Source of the DNA: an uncultured Prevotella sp.
GTDB lineage: Bacteria > Bacteroidota > Bacteroidia > Bacteroidales > Bacteroidaceae
Length of the DNA stretch: 38,064 nucleotides
Reading direction: 5' to 3'
NCBI GenBank assembly: GCA_900556465.1
Contig: USPK01000007.1
Location: forward strand, 1-38,064
The notes beneath the pieces are model-generated. The model had not been told where the DNA came from, searched no databases, and saw only the letters and a list, made by a program, of their open reading frames with translations. The translations under genes were made by a program, and so were the position numbers. Shown piece after piece: positions 8,928-15,988 of this stretch. Each line of letters opens with the position of its first letter. The first letter of the stretch is position 1.

Positions 8928-9425
8928 TCAGATACGTTCGTAGTCGGCGAAAGTATAGGGCCAGGCGTTCTTCTCGTCGGGTTCGTGACGCTCCGCGGCA
9001 ATCTGTCGCCACGCGGAGGGGTCGAATTCGGGGAAGAAGGCATCGGCGGCCTCGGGCACCGCTTCGATGTGCGTGAGGCACAGGCGCGCGGCCAACGGCA
9101 AGGCTTCGGCGTAGACGCTCTCGCCGCCGATGACGAACACCTGCTCGTCGGCGCGGCAGGAGGCCAGGGCCTCGGGCAGCGAGCCGTAGACTTCCGTCCC
9201 CGGGAAAGTAAGGCCCGGCTGGCGCGACAGCACGACGTTGCGGCGCTGCGGCAGGGCCCCCTTCGGCAGAGAGAGGAACGTGCGACGGCCCATAATGATG
9301 GTGTGCCCGGTCGTCAGCGCCTTGAAGCGGCGCAAGTCGGCGGGCAGATGGAAGAGTAAGCGGTTCTGGTAGCCGATAGCGCGATTGGCTGCGACGGCTG
9401 CGATGAGGGTAACGTGCGGAGTCAT
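8928..9425 (-). CDS. folA: Dihydrofolate reductase
   Basis: This 165-residue enzyme reduces dihydrofolate to tetrahydrofolate with NADPH. It shows LIAAVAANRAIG at the N-terminus, HLPADLRRFK with the catalytic acid D30 (equivalent to D27 of E. coli), MGRRTF (45-50) for NADPH, and FVIGGESVY (97-105). The start used here overlaps the thyA stop as ATGA. An in-frame start 10 codons upstream would add residues foreign to the family. ThyA makes dihydrofolate while methylating dUMP and FolA regenerates it, so tight coupling is expected. Confidence 0.97.
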   Translation of the reverse strand: MTPHVTLIAAVAANRAIGYQNRLLFHLPADLRRFKALTTGHTIIMGRRTFLSLPKGALPQRRNVVLSRQPGLTFPGTEVYGSLPEALASCRADEQVFVIGGESVYAEALPLAARLCLTHIEAVPEAADAFFPEFDPSAWRQIAAERHEPDEKNAWPYTFADYERI

Positions 9426-10216
9426 ACGGAAACGGGGGCCGGGATGTGAGGCCAAGGGTCGTAGCCCTCGAGGCGGAAGTCCTCGTAGCGGAAGCTGAAG
9501 ATGTCCTTGACGTCGGGATTAATCACTATGCGCGGCAACGGGCGCGGTGTCCGTGTCAGTTGCAGGCGTGCTTGGTCGAGATGGTTCAGGTAAAGGTGTG
9601 TGTCGCCCGTCGTATGGACGAACTCGCCGGGCTTCAGGCCGCACACCTGGGCTACCATCTGGAGCAGCAGGGCGTAGCTGGCGATGTTGAAGGGTACGCC
9701 CAGGAACGTGTCGGCCGAGCGCTGGTAGAGCTGGAGCGAGAGCCGTCCCTCGGCCACGTAGAACTGGAACAACAGGTGGCAGGGCGGCAGGTTCATCTTG
9801 TCCAGGTCGGCCACGTTCCATGCCGAGACGATGAGGCGGCGCGAGTCGGGCTGGCGCTTGATCTGCTCCACGACGTTGGCAATCTGGTCGATGTGTCCGC
9901 CGGAATAGTCCGGCCACGAGCGCCACTGGTAGCCGTAGATGTGGCCCAACGAGCCGTCGGCACCGGCCCACTCGTTCCAGATGCTGACCCCGTGCTCCTG
10001 CAAATACTTCACGTTCGTGTCGCCCCGCAGAAACCAGAGCAGTTCGTAGATGATAGACTTCAGGTGCAGCTTCTTAGTCGTCAGCAACGGGAAGCCTTTT
10101 TCCAGGTCGAAGCGCATTTGGTGCCCGAAAACGCTGAGCGTCCCCGTTCCCGTGCGGTCGCTTTTTCGGACGCCTTCGTCCAGGATGCGTTGCAGGAGGT
10201 CGAGGTATTGTTTCAT
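9422..10216 (-). CDS. thyA: Thymidylate synthase
   Basis: This 264-residue enzyme is exactly the length of E. coli ThyA and collinear with it. It converts dUMP to dTMP using methylene-tetrahydrofolate. It begins MKQYLDLLQRILDEG. It has RTGTGT (21-26), the catalytic PPCH with C146, the dUMP-binding region RSADTFLGVPFNIASY, and the C-terminal IPAPVSV, where PVSV resembles the usual PVAV. An in-frame start 9 codons upstream is rejected because the family begins at MKQYL. The gene is first in the thyA-folA-nucleotidase operon, with TACCTTTG 25 bases upstream. Confidence 0.98.
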   Translation of the reverse strand: MKQYLDLLQRILDEGVRKSDRTGTGTLSVFGHQMRFDLEKGFPLLTTKKLHLKSIIYELLWFLRGDTNVKYLQEHGVSIWNEWAGADGSLGHIYGYQWRSWPDYSGGHIDQIANVVEQIKRQPDSRRLIVSAWNVADLDKMNLPPCHLLFQFYVAEGRLSLQLYQRSADTFLGVPFNIASYALLLQMVAQVCGLKPGEFVHTTGDTHLYLNHLDQARLQLTRTPRPLPRIVINPDVKDIFSFRYEDFRLEGYDPWPHIPAPVSV

Positions 10217-10240
10217 GTCGGATAGTCTGATGTGATGCGG

Positions 10241-10248
10241 CAAAGGTA
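10241..10248 (-). promoter_or_regulatory. -7 box TACCTTTG upstream of thyA
   Basis: TACCTTTG on the minus strand lies 25 bases before the thyA start codon. No exact TTG is at -33; TTC is there instead. Confidence 0.55.
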
Positions 10249-10320
10249 CGCTTTTTTTGCCGAACGGTCCGCCGGGGACCGATGATAATGCCGCGAAGTT
10301 CTTGTTGCGTTCCCGTGAAT

Positions 10321-10379
10321 ACGGGGCTAAGGCCCGTAAAAACTGGCCCTATCCCCGTACGAACTGGGCTAAGGCCCGT
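10321..10379 (-). repeat. 59-bp intergenic palindromic element, copy R3
   Basis: This copy lies 23 bases past the topB stop and upstream of the thyA promoter. Both end units read ACGGG/CTGGG-GCTAAGGCCCGT in the same direction, so the outer arms pair only through their own quasi-palindromy. The left flank, read on the minus strand, has GGGAAC where other copies have GAAAC, a weak match that suggests minus orientation. Confidence 0.88.
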
Positions 10380-10402
10380 GGCGCGCGCGACCGGCCGCGG
10401 AG

Positions 10403-12496
10403 CTACGCCTTCTTTTGGGCGAAGGGCTTCCGCCAGTCGCAGCCCTCCTTCCAGCGGGAGCAGCCGTAGGCCGTCTTGCCCTTGATGACCTTTCCTATGC
10501 CGCATTTCGGGCAGGTGCTTCCGGCGCGCACCACCTTCCGTTTCGGCTTTTCCGGCGCCTCGGCCCCGGCCTTTTCCGCTTGTGGGGCGGCGGGCGGCCC
10601 TGCGGCGGGCCGGCAGGCGATGCGGTGCCCTTCGTTGTCCTCCAGGACCTGCTGCACCAGTTCGCCGACCATGGCCTTCAGCTCGTTGATGAATTGCGGC
10701 GCGCTGTATTCGCGGCGCTCTATCTCGCGTAGCTTTTTCTCCCAGATGCCAGTCAGTTCCGCGCTCTTGAGGAGCTCGGCCTTGATGATGCCGATCAGTT
10801 CCACGCCGGTCGGGGTGGCTACGAGCGCCTTGCCTTGGCGGCGGATGTAGTTGCGGCGGAAGAGCGTCTCGATAATGGCGGCGCGCGTGGAGGGCCGGCC
10901 GATGCCGTTCTCCTTGAGGGCGTCGCGCAACTCCTCGTTGTCGACGGTGCGCCCCGCCGTTTCCATGGCGCGCAGGAGCGTAGCCTCGGTGTAAGGCTTC
11001 GGCGGCTGCGTCATCTTCTGCGTCAGGTCGGGGGAGTGGGGGCCGCTCTCGCCCTTCACGAAGTCGGGGAGCAGGCGCTCGTTCTCCCGGTCCGTCGCCG
11101 GGGCATCTGTCGCAGCCCTGGCGCCGGCCGGGGCCAGCACGTCGCGCCAGCCGGCTTCGAGGATGACCTTACCGCTCGCCTTGAAGGGGACTTCGGCCGC
11201 CTCGCCCAGGACGGTCGTCGAGGAGAAGCGGCAGTCGGGATAGAACGCGGCGATAAAGCGCCGCGCCACGAGGTCGTAGACGCGCCCTTCCTCGTCGGTC
11301 AGGTTGCGCGGCGCAATACCGGTCGGGATGATGGCGTGGTGGTCCGTCACCTTCGAGGAGTCGAACACTTTCTTCCGCTTCAGGAGCGGGCGGCCGCGCA
11401 AGGGTTGGAGCAGCGCGCCGTACTGGCCCGCGATGCCGTTGAGTATTTGCTGGCACTTGGGGTAAATGTCCTCGCTCAAGTAGGTCGTATCGACGCGCGG
11501 ATAGGTCGTCACCTTCTTTTCGTAGAGGCTTTGGATGATTTGCAGCGAACGGTCGGCCGAGAGGCTGAACTTACGGTTGCACTCCACTTGGAGTGAGGTC
11601 AGGTCGAACAGGCGAGGGGGCGCCTCCGTCCCCTTTTTCTTCGTCACGGCGGTCACGGTGAAGGGCGCCTCGCGGATACGTTCCAGGGCGGCCCGGCCTT
11701 CGGCTTCGGTGGCAAATCCCTTTTTCGTCGTCCCGCGGGCCTCGCTCTTGTCCTCGTCGGCCTGGGGGGCGGGCTCGTCGGCGTTGGGGTCGTCCATCAC
11801 GGCGTTGAACGTCGTGTCGCGGTACTGGGTTGTGAGCACCCAGTAGGGTTCGGGCGTGAAGTGGGCTATGTCCTGTTGCCGGCGCACGATGAGGGCGAGC
11901 GTCGGCGTCTGTACCCGGCCGATGGAGAGCGGGCTGCCGCCGCGCTCGCGCTGTCCGTATTTCAACGTGTAGAGGCGCGTGGCGTTCATGCCCAGGAGCC
12001 AGTCGCCGATGGCCCGGCAGAGGCCTGCCTCGTACAGGGACTGGTAGTCCGCGGCCGGGCGGAGCGAGGCGAAGCCCTCGCGGATGGACTCTTCCGTCAG
12101 GGACGAAATCCACAGTCGCCGGACGGGACACTTCGCCCCGGCTTTCTGCATCACCCAGCGCTGGATGAGTTCGCCCTCCTGCCCGGCGTCGCCGCAGTTG
12201 ATGATGCCCTCGGCCTGCTGCATGAGGCCCTGGATGATGGCGAACTGTCGGGCCACGCCCTTGTCCTGTTTCAGGCGGATGCCGAAGCGGGGCGGAATCA
12301 TGGGCAAGGCGGCCAGGCTCCACCGCCTCCATTCCGGGCGGTAGTCCTCCGGATACTTCAGCTCGCAGAGGTGGCCGAAGGTCCACGTCACCTGGTAGCC
12401 GTTGCCCTCGAAGTATCCTTCGTGGCGGACGGTGGCTCCCAGCACGTGCGCGATGTCGGACGCGACGCTCGGCTTTTCGGCAATGCAAACAATCAT
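10403..12496 (-). CDS. topB: DNA topoisomerase III
   Basis: This 697-residue type IA topoisomerase decatenates DNA, often together with RecQ. The TOPRIM domain begins IVCIAEKPSVA, with acidic residues E7 and the CGDAGQEGE block (101-109). The active-site Tyr is Y332 in TTYPRVDTTYLSE (E. coli Y328). SIGRVQTPTL (191-200) and GIGRPSTRA are conserved. The C-terminus carries a zinc ribbon of topoisomerase type, CPKCG...CSRWKEGC, near the end of the protein. It is the third gene of a likely tdk-ABC-topB operon, 40 bases after the ABC ATPase. The partner helicase recQ lies about 8 kb away. Confidence 0.96.
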   Translation of the reverse strand: MIVCIAEKPSVASDIAHVLGATVRHEGYFEGNGYQVTWTFGHLCELKYPEDYRPEWRRWSLAALPMIPPRFGIRLKQDKGVARQFAIIQGLMQQAEGIINCGDAGQEGELIQRWVMQKAGAKCPVRRLWISSLTEESIREGFASLRPAADYQSLYEAGLCRAIGDWLLGMNATRLYTLKYGQRERGGSPLSIGRVQTPTLALIVRRQQDIAHFTPEPYWVLTTQYRDTTFNAVMDDPNADEPAPQADEDKSEARGTTKKGFATEAEGRAALERIREAPFTVTAVTKKKGTEAPPRLFDLTSLQVECNRKFSLSADRSLQIIQSLYEKKVTTYPRVDTTYLSEDIYPKCQQILNGIAGQYGALLQPLRGRPLLKRKKVFDSSKVTDHHAIIPTGIAPRNLTDEEGRVYDLVARRFIAAFYPDCRFSSTTVLGEAAEVPFKASGKVILEAGWRDVLAPAGARAATDAPATDRENERLLPDFVKGESGPHSPDLTQKMTQPPKPYTEATLLRAMETAGRTVDNEELRDALKENGIGRPSTRAAIIETLFRRNYIRRQGKALVATPTGVELIGIIKAELLKSAELTGIWEKKLREIERREYSAPQFINELKAMVGELVQQVLEDNEGHRIACRPAAGPPAAPQAEKAGAEAPEKPKRKVVRAGSTCPKCGIGKVIKGKTAYGCSRWKEGCDWRKPFAQKKA

Positions 12497-12536
12497 ATAG
12501 TGGAAGAAGATAGAAGTCGTGAAAGGGCGGCGGCGC

Positions 12537-13334
12537 TCACACGGAGAAGCGGAGCGCGCCGCGGTCGAAGCGGGCGCCGTCGGCTTGGAAGAAACGCTCC
12601 AGGCTGCCGTCGTCCGCCAACTGGCGGGGCGAGCCCTCCGTCAACCCGTCCGGTGAGAGCAGCCAGAGGCGCCCCACCGTCTGGAACGTGAGCTCCAGGT
12701 CGTGCGACGAGAAGAGGATGGTCTTGCCGTGTTCGCGGGCCAGCGTGCGCAGCAGGCGGAGCATGGCCACCTTGCCCGGGAAGTCGAGGAAGGCGGTGGG
12801 TTCGTCGAGCAGGATGGCCGGCGTCTGCTGCGCCAGGGCCTTGGCTATCATGGTGCGCTGGCGTTCGCCGTCGCTCAGGCTCGCCACGTCGCGGTGGCGG
12901 AGGGCGGCGGCGCCGGCCAGTTCGAGCGCCCGGTCGGCCACTTCGCGGTCGTAGGCCGACAGGCGGCCGCTGAAGCCCGTGTAGGGCATGCGCCCCATGC
13001 GCACGACGTCCGTCACCGTCAGTCCGGCCGTAGCGGTGCGGCGCGTCAGGACGACGGCAACGGTCCGGGCCAGCGCGCGGGCGGAATAGTCCTGCAGGCG
13101 CCGGTCCCGCCACCAGACGTCGCCCGCGAGTGGGGGCTGCAGTCCGGCCAGCGTGCGCAGCAGCGTGCTCTTACCCGCGCCGTTCGTGCCCAGCAGGGCC
13201 GTGAGCGACCCCTCGGGGAGCGCCGCGTCGAGGTCCGTCGACACCGCGCGTCGGCGCCGGCCGCGGCCGTAGCCCGTAGTGAGACGGACGACGCGCAGAG
13301 CGGTCCCGGGCGTGCGGTCTGCGGCGTCAGCCAT
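12537..13334 (-). CDS. ABC transporter ATP-binding protein, iron-chelate/cobalamin (FecE/BtuD) type
   Basis: This is a 265-residue ATPase subunit. It has Walker A GTNGAGKS (49-56), signature LSDGERQ (153-159), Walker B ILLDEPT (174-180), and an H-loop His in SSHDLE (H211). The overall pattern, including TVTDVVRMGR and DREVADRALELAG, fits the FepC/BtuD group that powers uptake of siderophores, heme or B12. Its start overlaps the tdk stop by 8 bases, so translation is probably coupled. No permease or substrate-binding protein is nearby, so the partners must be encoded elsewhere and the substrate is unknown. Confidence 0.88.
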   Translation of the reverse strand: MADAADRTPGTALRVVRLTTGYGRGRRRRAVSTDLDAALPEGSLTALLGTNGAGKSTLLRTLAGLQPPLAGDVWWRDRRLQDYSARALARTVAVVLTRRTATAGLTVTDVVRMGRMPYTGFSGRLSAYDREVADRALELAGAAALRHRDVASLSDGERQRTMIAKALAQQTPAILLDEPTAFLDFPGKVAMLRLLRTLAREHGKTILFSSHDLELTFQTVGRLWLLSPDGLTEGSPRQLADDGSLERFFQADGARFDRGALRFSV

Positions 13335-13941
13335 CGCGCCGGGAGCTGTCGGCCGTCGGCCGGTCCTGGGCCTCGCGCAGTGCCTTCTGGTAGCAGCTGC
13401 GACAGAGGGGCTCGTACTCTTCCTGCTCGCCGAGCATGACGCGGCGTTCGCCCGCCACGATGCGGTGGGACACGTAGGCCGGCGCGCCGCAGCGCAGACA
13501 GATGGCGTGTACCTTCGTCACCTCCTCGGCTATGGCGCAGAGGGCCGGCATGGGGCCGAAGGGGATGCCCTTGAAGTCCATGTCGAGCCCGGCCACGATG
13601 ACGCGCTTCCCGCTGTTGGCCAGCTCGTTGCACACGTCGGCCAGCCCCTCGTCGAAAAATTGCGCTTCGTCGATGCCCACGACTTCGGCCTCGCCGGCCA
13701 GCAGCAGAATGCTGGCCGCGGCGTCGACGGGCGTGGAGGTTACGGAGTTGCTGTCGTGCGACACGACGTCGCCCTCCGAATAGCGGGTGTCGATGGAGGG
13801 CTTGTAGATTTCCACGCGCTGGCGGGCAATGCGGGCCCGCTTCAAGCGGCGGATGAGCTCCTCGGTCTTGCCGGAGAACATGGAGCCGCAGATTACCTCG
13901 ATGCGGCCACGGTGCGGGTTTTCTTCTTGATAAAGGGGCAT
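13327..13941 (-). CDS. tdk: Thymidine kinase
   Basis: This 204-residue type II thymidine kinase phosphorylates thymidine for salvage. It has P-loop GSMFSGKT (19-26), DEAQFF (91-96), and a zinc site from C148, C151, C180 and C183. The lasso-like region with VMLGEQEEYEPLC fits the family. The start MPLYQEEN is chosen because it follows TAACTTTG by 22 bases; the longer frame is Arg/Pro-rich and runs through repeat R4's neighbourhood. It is first in the tdk-ABC-topB operon. Confidence 0.95.
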   Translation of the reverse strand: MPLYQEENPHRGRIEVICGSMFSGKTEELIRRLKRARIARQRVEIYKPSIDTRYSEGDVVSHDSNSVTSTPVDAAASILLLAGEAEVVGIDEAQFFDEGLADVCNELANSGKRVIVAGLDMDFKGIPFGPMPALCAIAEEVTKVHAICLRCGAPAYVSHRIVAGERRVMLGEQEEYEPLCRSCYQKALREAQDRPTADSSRRDG

Positions 13942-13962
13942 GGCTGATGGTATAACGGAAGG

Positions 13963-13970
13963 CAAAGTTA
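13963..13970 (-). promoter_or_regulatory. -7 box TAACTTTG upstream of tdk
   Basis: TAACTTTG on the minus strand lies 22 bases before the tdk start codon. No clear -33 TTG is seen. Confidence 0.5.
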
Positions 13971-14091
13971 CGAAAAATCCGGTAGTCCGGCGCCGCGGGG
14001 ACTGAAAAAGGGAACCGGCGGCGCGCCGGCGTGCGGCGGTCCGCGAGGGACGGGGCCCGGCGGGGCGCGGGCGGCGACGGGCGGCGCGCAC

Positions 14092-14150
14092 ACGGGCCTT
14101 AGCCCCGTAAAAACGGGAATAGGGCCAGTTTTTACGGGGCTAAGGCCCGT
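14092..14150 (+). repeat. 59-bp intergenic palindromic element, copy R4
   Basis: This is the most symmetrical copy. The 17-base ends (14092-14108 and 14134-14150) are perfect inverted repeats flanking a 25-base centre. It lies between the divergent tdk and protease genes. GAAAC is at 14158-14162, 8-12 bases past the right end, and GAAACTATCCG matches the R2 flank exactly. Confidence 0.9.
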
Positions 14151-14229
14151 GCGTGGAGAAACTATCCGGGGGCGTCGGGGCGTAGCCGGCCGCCGTCGGG
14201 AGGCCGTCGGCCGAATTGCGGGCTTTCGC

Positions 14230-14260
14230 TTGGCCCTTTTCCCGATGGTCCGTATCTTTG
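14230..14260 (+). promoter_or_regulatory. Bacteroidetes-type promoter of the aspartic protease gene
   Basis: TTG (14230-14232), a 20-base spacer and TATCTTTG (14253-14260) give a full -33/-7 pair. The ATG is 28 bases downstream. Confidence 0.7.
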
Positions 14261-14288
14261 CGCTTTCTCGGATAAAATTTTCTTTGCC

Positions 14289-15218
14289 ATGAAATGTGTT
14301 TTCCTGCTTTGTTGGCTGACGTTGGCAGCCTGGTGCGGCCTTGGCGCCCAGCCGTTGCCGCTCGACACGGTGCCTTTCCGCCTGGGGCCGGACCGGCGGA
14401 TGTATGTGGAGGTCTGTGTGAACAACGACACGACGCCGCTCCGTTTCCTCGTGGACACGGGCGCCACGGACGTGGTGCTCAACGCGCAGTCGCCGCGCAC
14501 GGCGGGCTTGGCGCGCTTCGACGCCGAGGCGCTCAACGTCGGGGCGAACTCGACGGAGCGCGTACCGATGACGGACGCCACCCAGCGCCTGCGGCTGGGG
14601 CGTACGTGGGTGGACAGCCTGTGCTTCATCGCGATTCCCTATCCCCCGGATGCCTGGGACGGCGTACTGGGGCTGGAGTGCCTGCGCCGCTTCCTGCTGC
14701 GCGTGGACTACGGCGCGCAGGCGCTTTACCTCTATGCGCCGACCGACTCGCTGAGCCCGCAGGGCGCGGCGTGCCTGCCGTTGGACTACCGCATGGGCGT
14801 CCCCGTCGTGCCGGTGCGGGTGGCCTTCGCGGGACAGACCTACGACGTGCTGGCCGAGGTGGACACCGGTTCGGACCGCGTGCTCGACCTGAACACGCCC
14901 TTTGTGGAGCGCCACGGCCTGCGCGGGCGGCAGGCGCCCTTTGCCGTGTCGACCATCTCCGGCACGGTGCAGACGGGCGGCGTGTTGGAGAACGTGTTTT
15001 TCGACGGCGTGACGCTGGGCGGACTGACGCTGCCGCGCGTGCCCGGGGCCTTGTCGACCGTCACGGTGGGGGTGCAGGCCTCGGCCGAGATGGACGGCGT
15101 GATGGGCAACAACCTGCTGCAACGCTTCGACCAGGTGTACGACTTCCGCCGGGGCCGCCTTTACCTGACGGTGAACAACCGGCTCTATTCGCCGTTCTAC
15201 GATTTCCTGATCAAGTAA
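14289..15218 (+). CDS. Secreted two-lobed retropepsin-like aspartic protease
   Basis: This 309-residue protein has a signal peptide (about 1-20, MKCVFLLCWLTLAAWCGLGA). Two copies of the aspartic protease motif are visible: FLVDTGATDVVL (54-64, D56) and AEVDTGSDRVLDL (189-201, D192). Each is followed by a hydrophobic-Gly segment (WDGVLGLECL at 123-132 and MDGVMGNNLL at 268-277). This gives a bilobal, pepsin-like layout in one chain, where retroviral enzymes need a dimer. It is probably periplasmic or a lipoprotein-like envelope protein (C16 lies in the signal region, but the lipobox is weak). Substrate is unknown. It stands alone with a good promoter and faces the DnaQ-like gene tail to tail. 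Confidence 0.85.
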   Translation: MKCVFLLCWLTLAAWCGLGAQPLPLDTVPFRLGPDRRMYVEVCVNNDTTPLRFLVDTGATDVVLNAQSPRTAGLARFDAEALNVGANSTERVPMTDATQRLRLGRTWVDSLCFIAIPYPPDAWDGVLGLECLRRFLLRVDYGAQALYLYAPTDSLSPQGAACLPLDYRMGVPVVPVRVAFAGQTYDVLAEVDTGSDRVLDLNTPFVERHGLRGRQAPFAVSTISGTVQTGGVLENVFFDGVTLGGLTLPRVPGALSTVTVGVQASAEMDGVMGNNLLQRFDQVYDFRRGRLYLTVNNRLYSPFYDFLIK

Positions 15219-15325
15219 AGAAGGCGCCTGCCGCCGTTGCCGCAGCGCGTACCCGTTGCGCAGGGGGCCGGAAACGTCGCGTCCCGCCGGGCAGAAGAGC
15301 CGGGTAGCGGCGGGGACGGCGGGCG

Positions 15326-15820
15326 TCAGAGGATGAGGCGGGCTATCCAGGCGCAGGCCTCGGCGTCGGCCAGCGCGTCGTGGTGGCGCGTCAAGTCGAA
15401 GCCGCAGTGTGCGGCCACGGTGGGCAGCTGGTGGTTGGGGAGCCGGTTGCCGAAGACGCGGCGCGCGGCGCGGCAGGTGCAGCGGAAGCGGTAGCCGGGA
15501 TAGGGCAAGGCGTAGGCGGCGAAGACCGCCTTGAGGCAGCCCTCGTCGAAGGGGCTGTTGTGCGCCACCAAGGTGAGCCCCTCAATGCGCGGCGCGATGC
15601 GTTGCCAGACCGTAGGGAAGGGGTCGGCCGCCGCGGTGTCGGCCGCGGTGAGCCCGTGGACGCGCGTGTTCCAATAGTCGTAGCGGTCGGGCAAAGGGTG
15701 GATGAGTTCGTAGATACGGTCCGTGACGTTGCCGTCGCGCACCACGACGATGCCCACACTGCAGACGCTGCTGCGTTCACGGTTGGCGGTTTCAAAATCG
15801 ATAGCGGCAAAATTTTTCAT
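15326..15820 (-). CDS. 3'-5' exonuclease, DnaQ/DEDDh family
   Basis: This 164-residue protein is one compact exonuclease domain. Exo I is AAIDFETA (D8, E10), Exo II includes VAHNSPFDEGCL, and Exo III ends HHDALADAEACA, where the His marks the DEDDh type. There is no polymerase-binding tail or second domain, so it resembles stand-alone DnaQ-like proteins and not the full replicative epsilon subunit. Its role could be DNA proofreading or RNA trimming; the sequence does not decide. A candidate promoter lies 40 bases upstream. Confidence 0.88.
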   Translation of the reverse strand: MKNFAAIDFETANRERSSVCSVGIVVVRDGNVTDRIYELIHPLPDRYDYWNTRVHGLTAADTAAADPFPTVWQRIAPRIEGLTLVAHNSPFDEGCLKAVFAAYALPYPGYRFRCTCRAARRVFGNRLPNHQLPTVAAHCGFDLTRHHDALADAEACAWIARLIL

Positions 15821-15860
15821 ACGGGGAGCGTCCGCACGCGCTTAGGGCCGGACGCGCGGA

Positions 15861-15868
15861 CAAAGTTA
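15861..15868 (-). promoter_or_regulatory. -7 box TAACTTTG upstream of the DnaQ-like gene
   Basis: TAACTTTG on the minus strand lies about 40 bases before the start codon. No convincing -33 TTG is seen. Confidence 0.5.
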
Positions 15869-15923
15869 CAAAGGTTTTTCGGAACGGACGCCACGGACCG
15901 GCCTCCGGTCGTGCGGCGGCATG

Positions 15924-15959
15924 AAAAACTCCCGGCACAGCGTCGGGCTGTGCCGGGAG
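15924..15959 (-). terminator. Intrinsic terminator of the GH31 gene
   Basis: A perfect 13-base GC-rich stem (15929-15941 with 15947-15959) with a 5-base loop is followed on the minus strand by five U residues (complement of 15924-15928). It begins 30 bases after the GH31 stop. Confidence 0.9.
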
Positions 15960-15988
15960 CGGTTGGGTGTATCGCCCTCGGGCGGGAA

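Noticed and set aside
8920..9081. A 54-codon N-terminal extension of the 5'-nucleotidase into folA
   Set aside because: It would overlap folA and would bury the signal peptide that starts at MKKLFFILL.
13942..14150. Peptides with repeated TGLxPVK-like heptads in several frames
   Set aside because: They come from translating the 59-bp intergenic element (a 21-base unit is seven codons). There is no sign of expression or a start.
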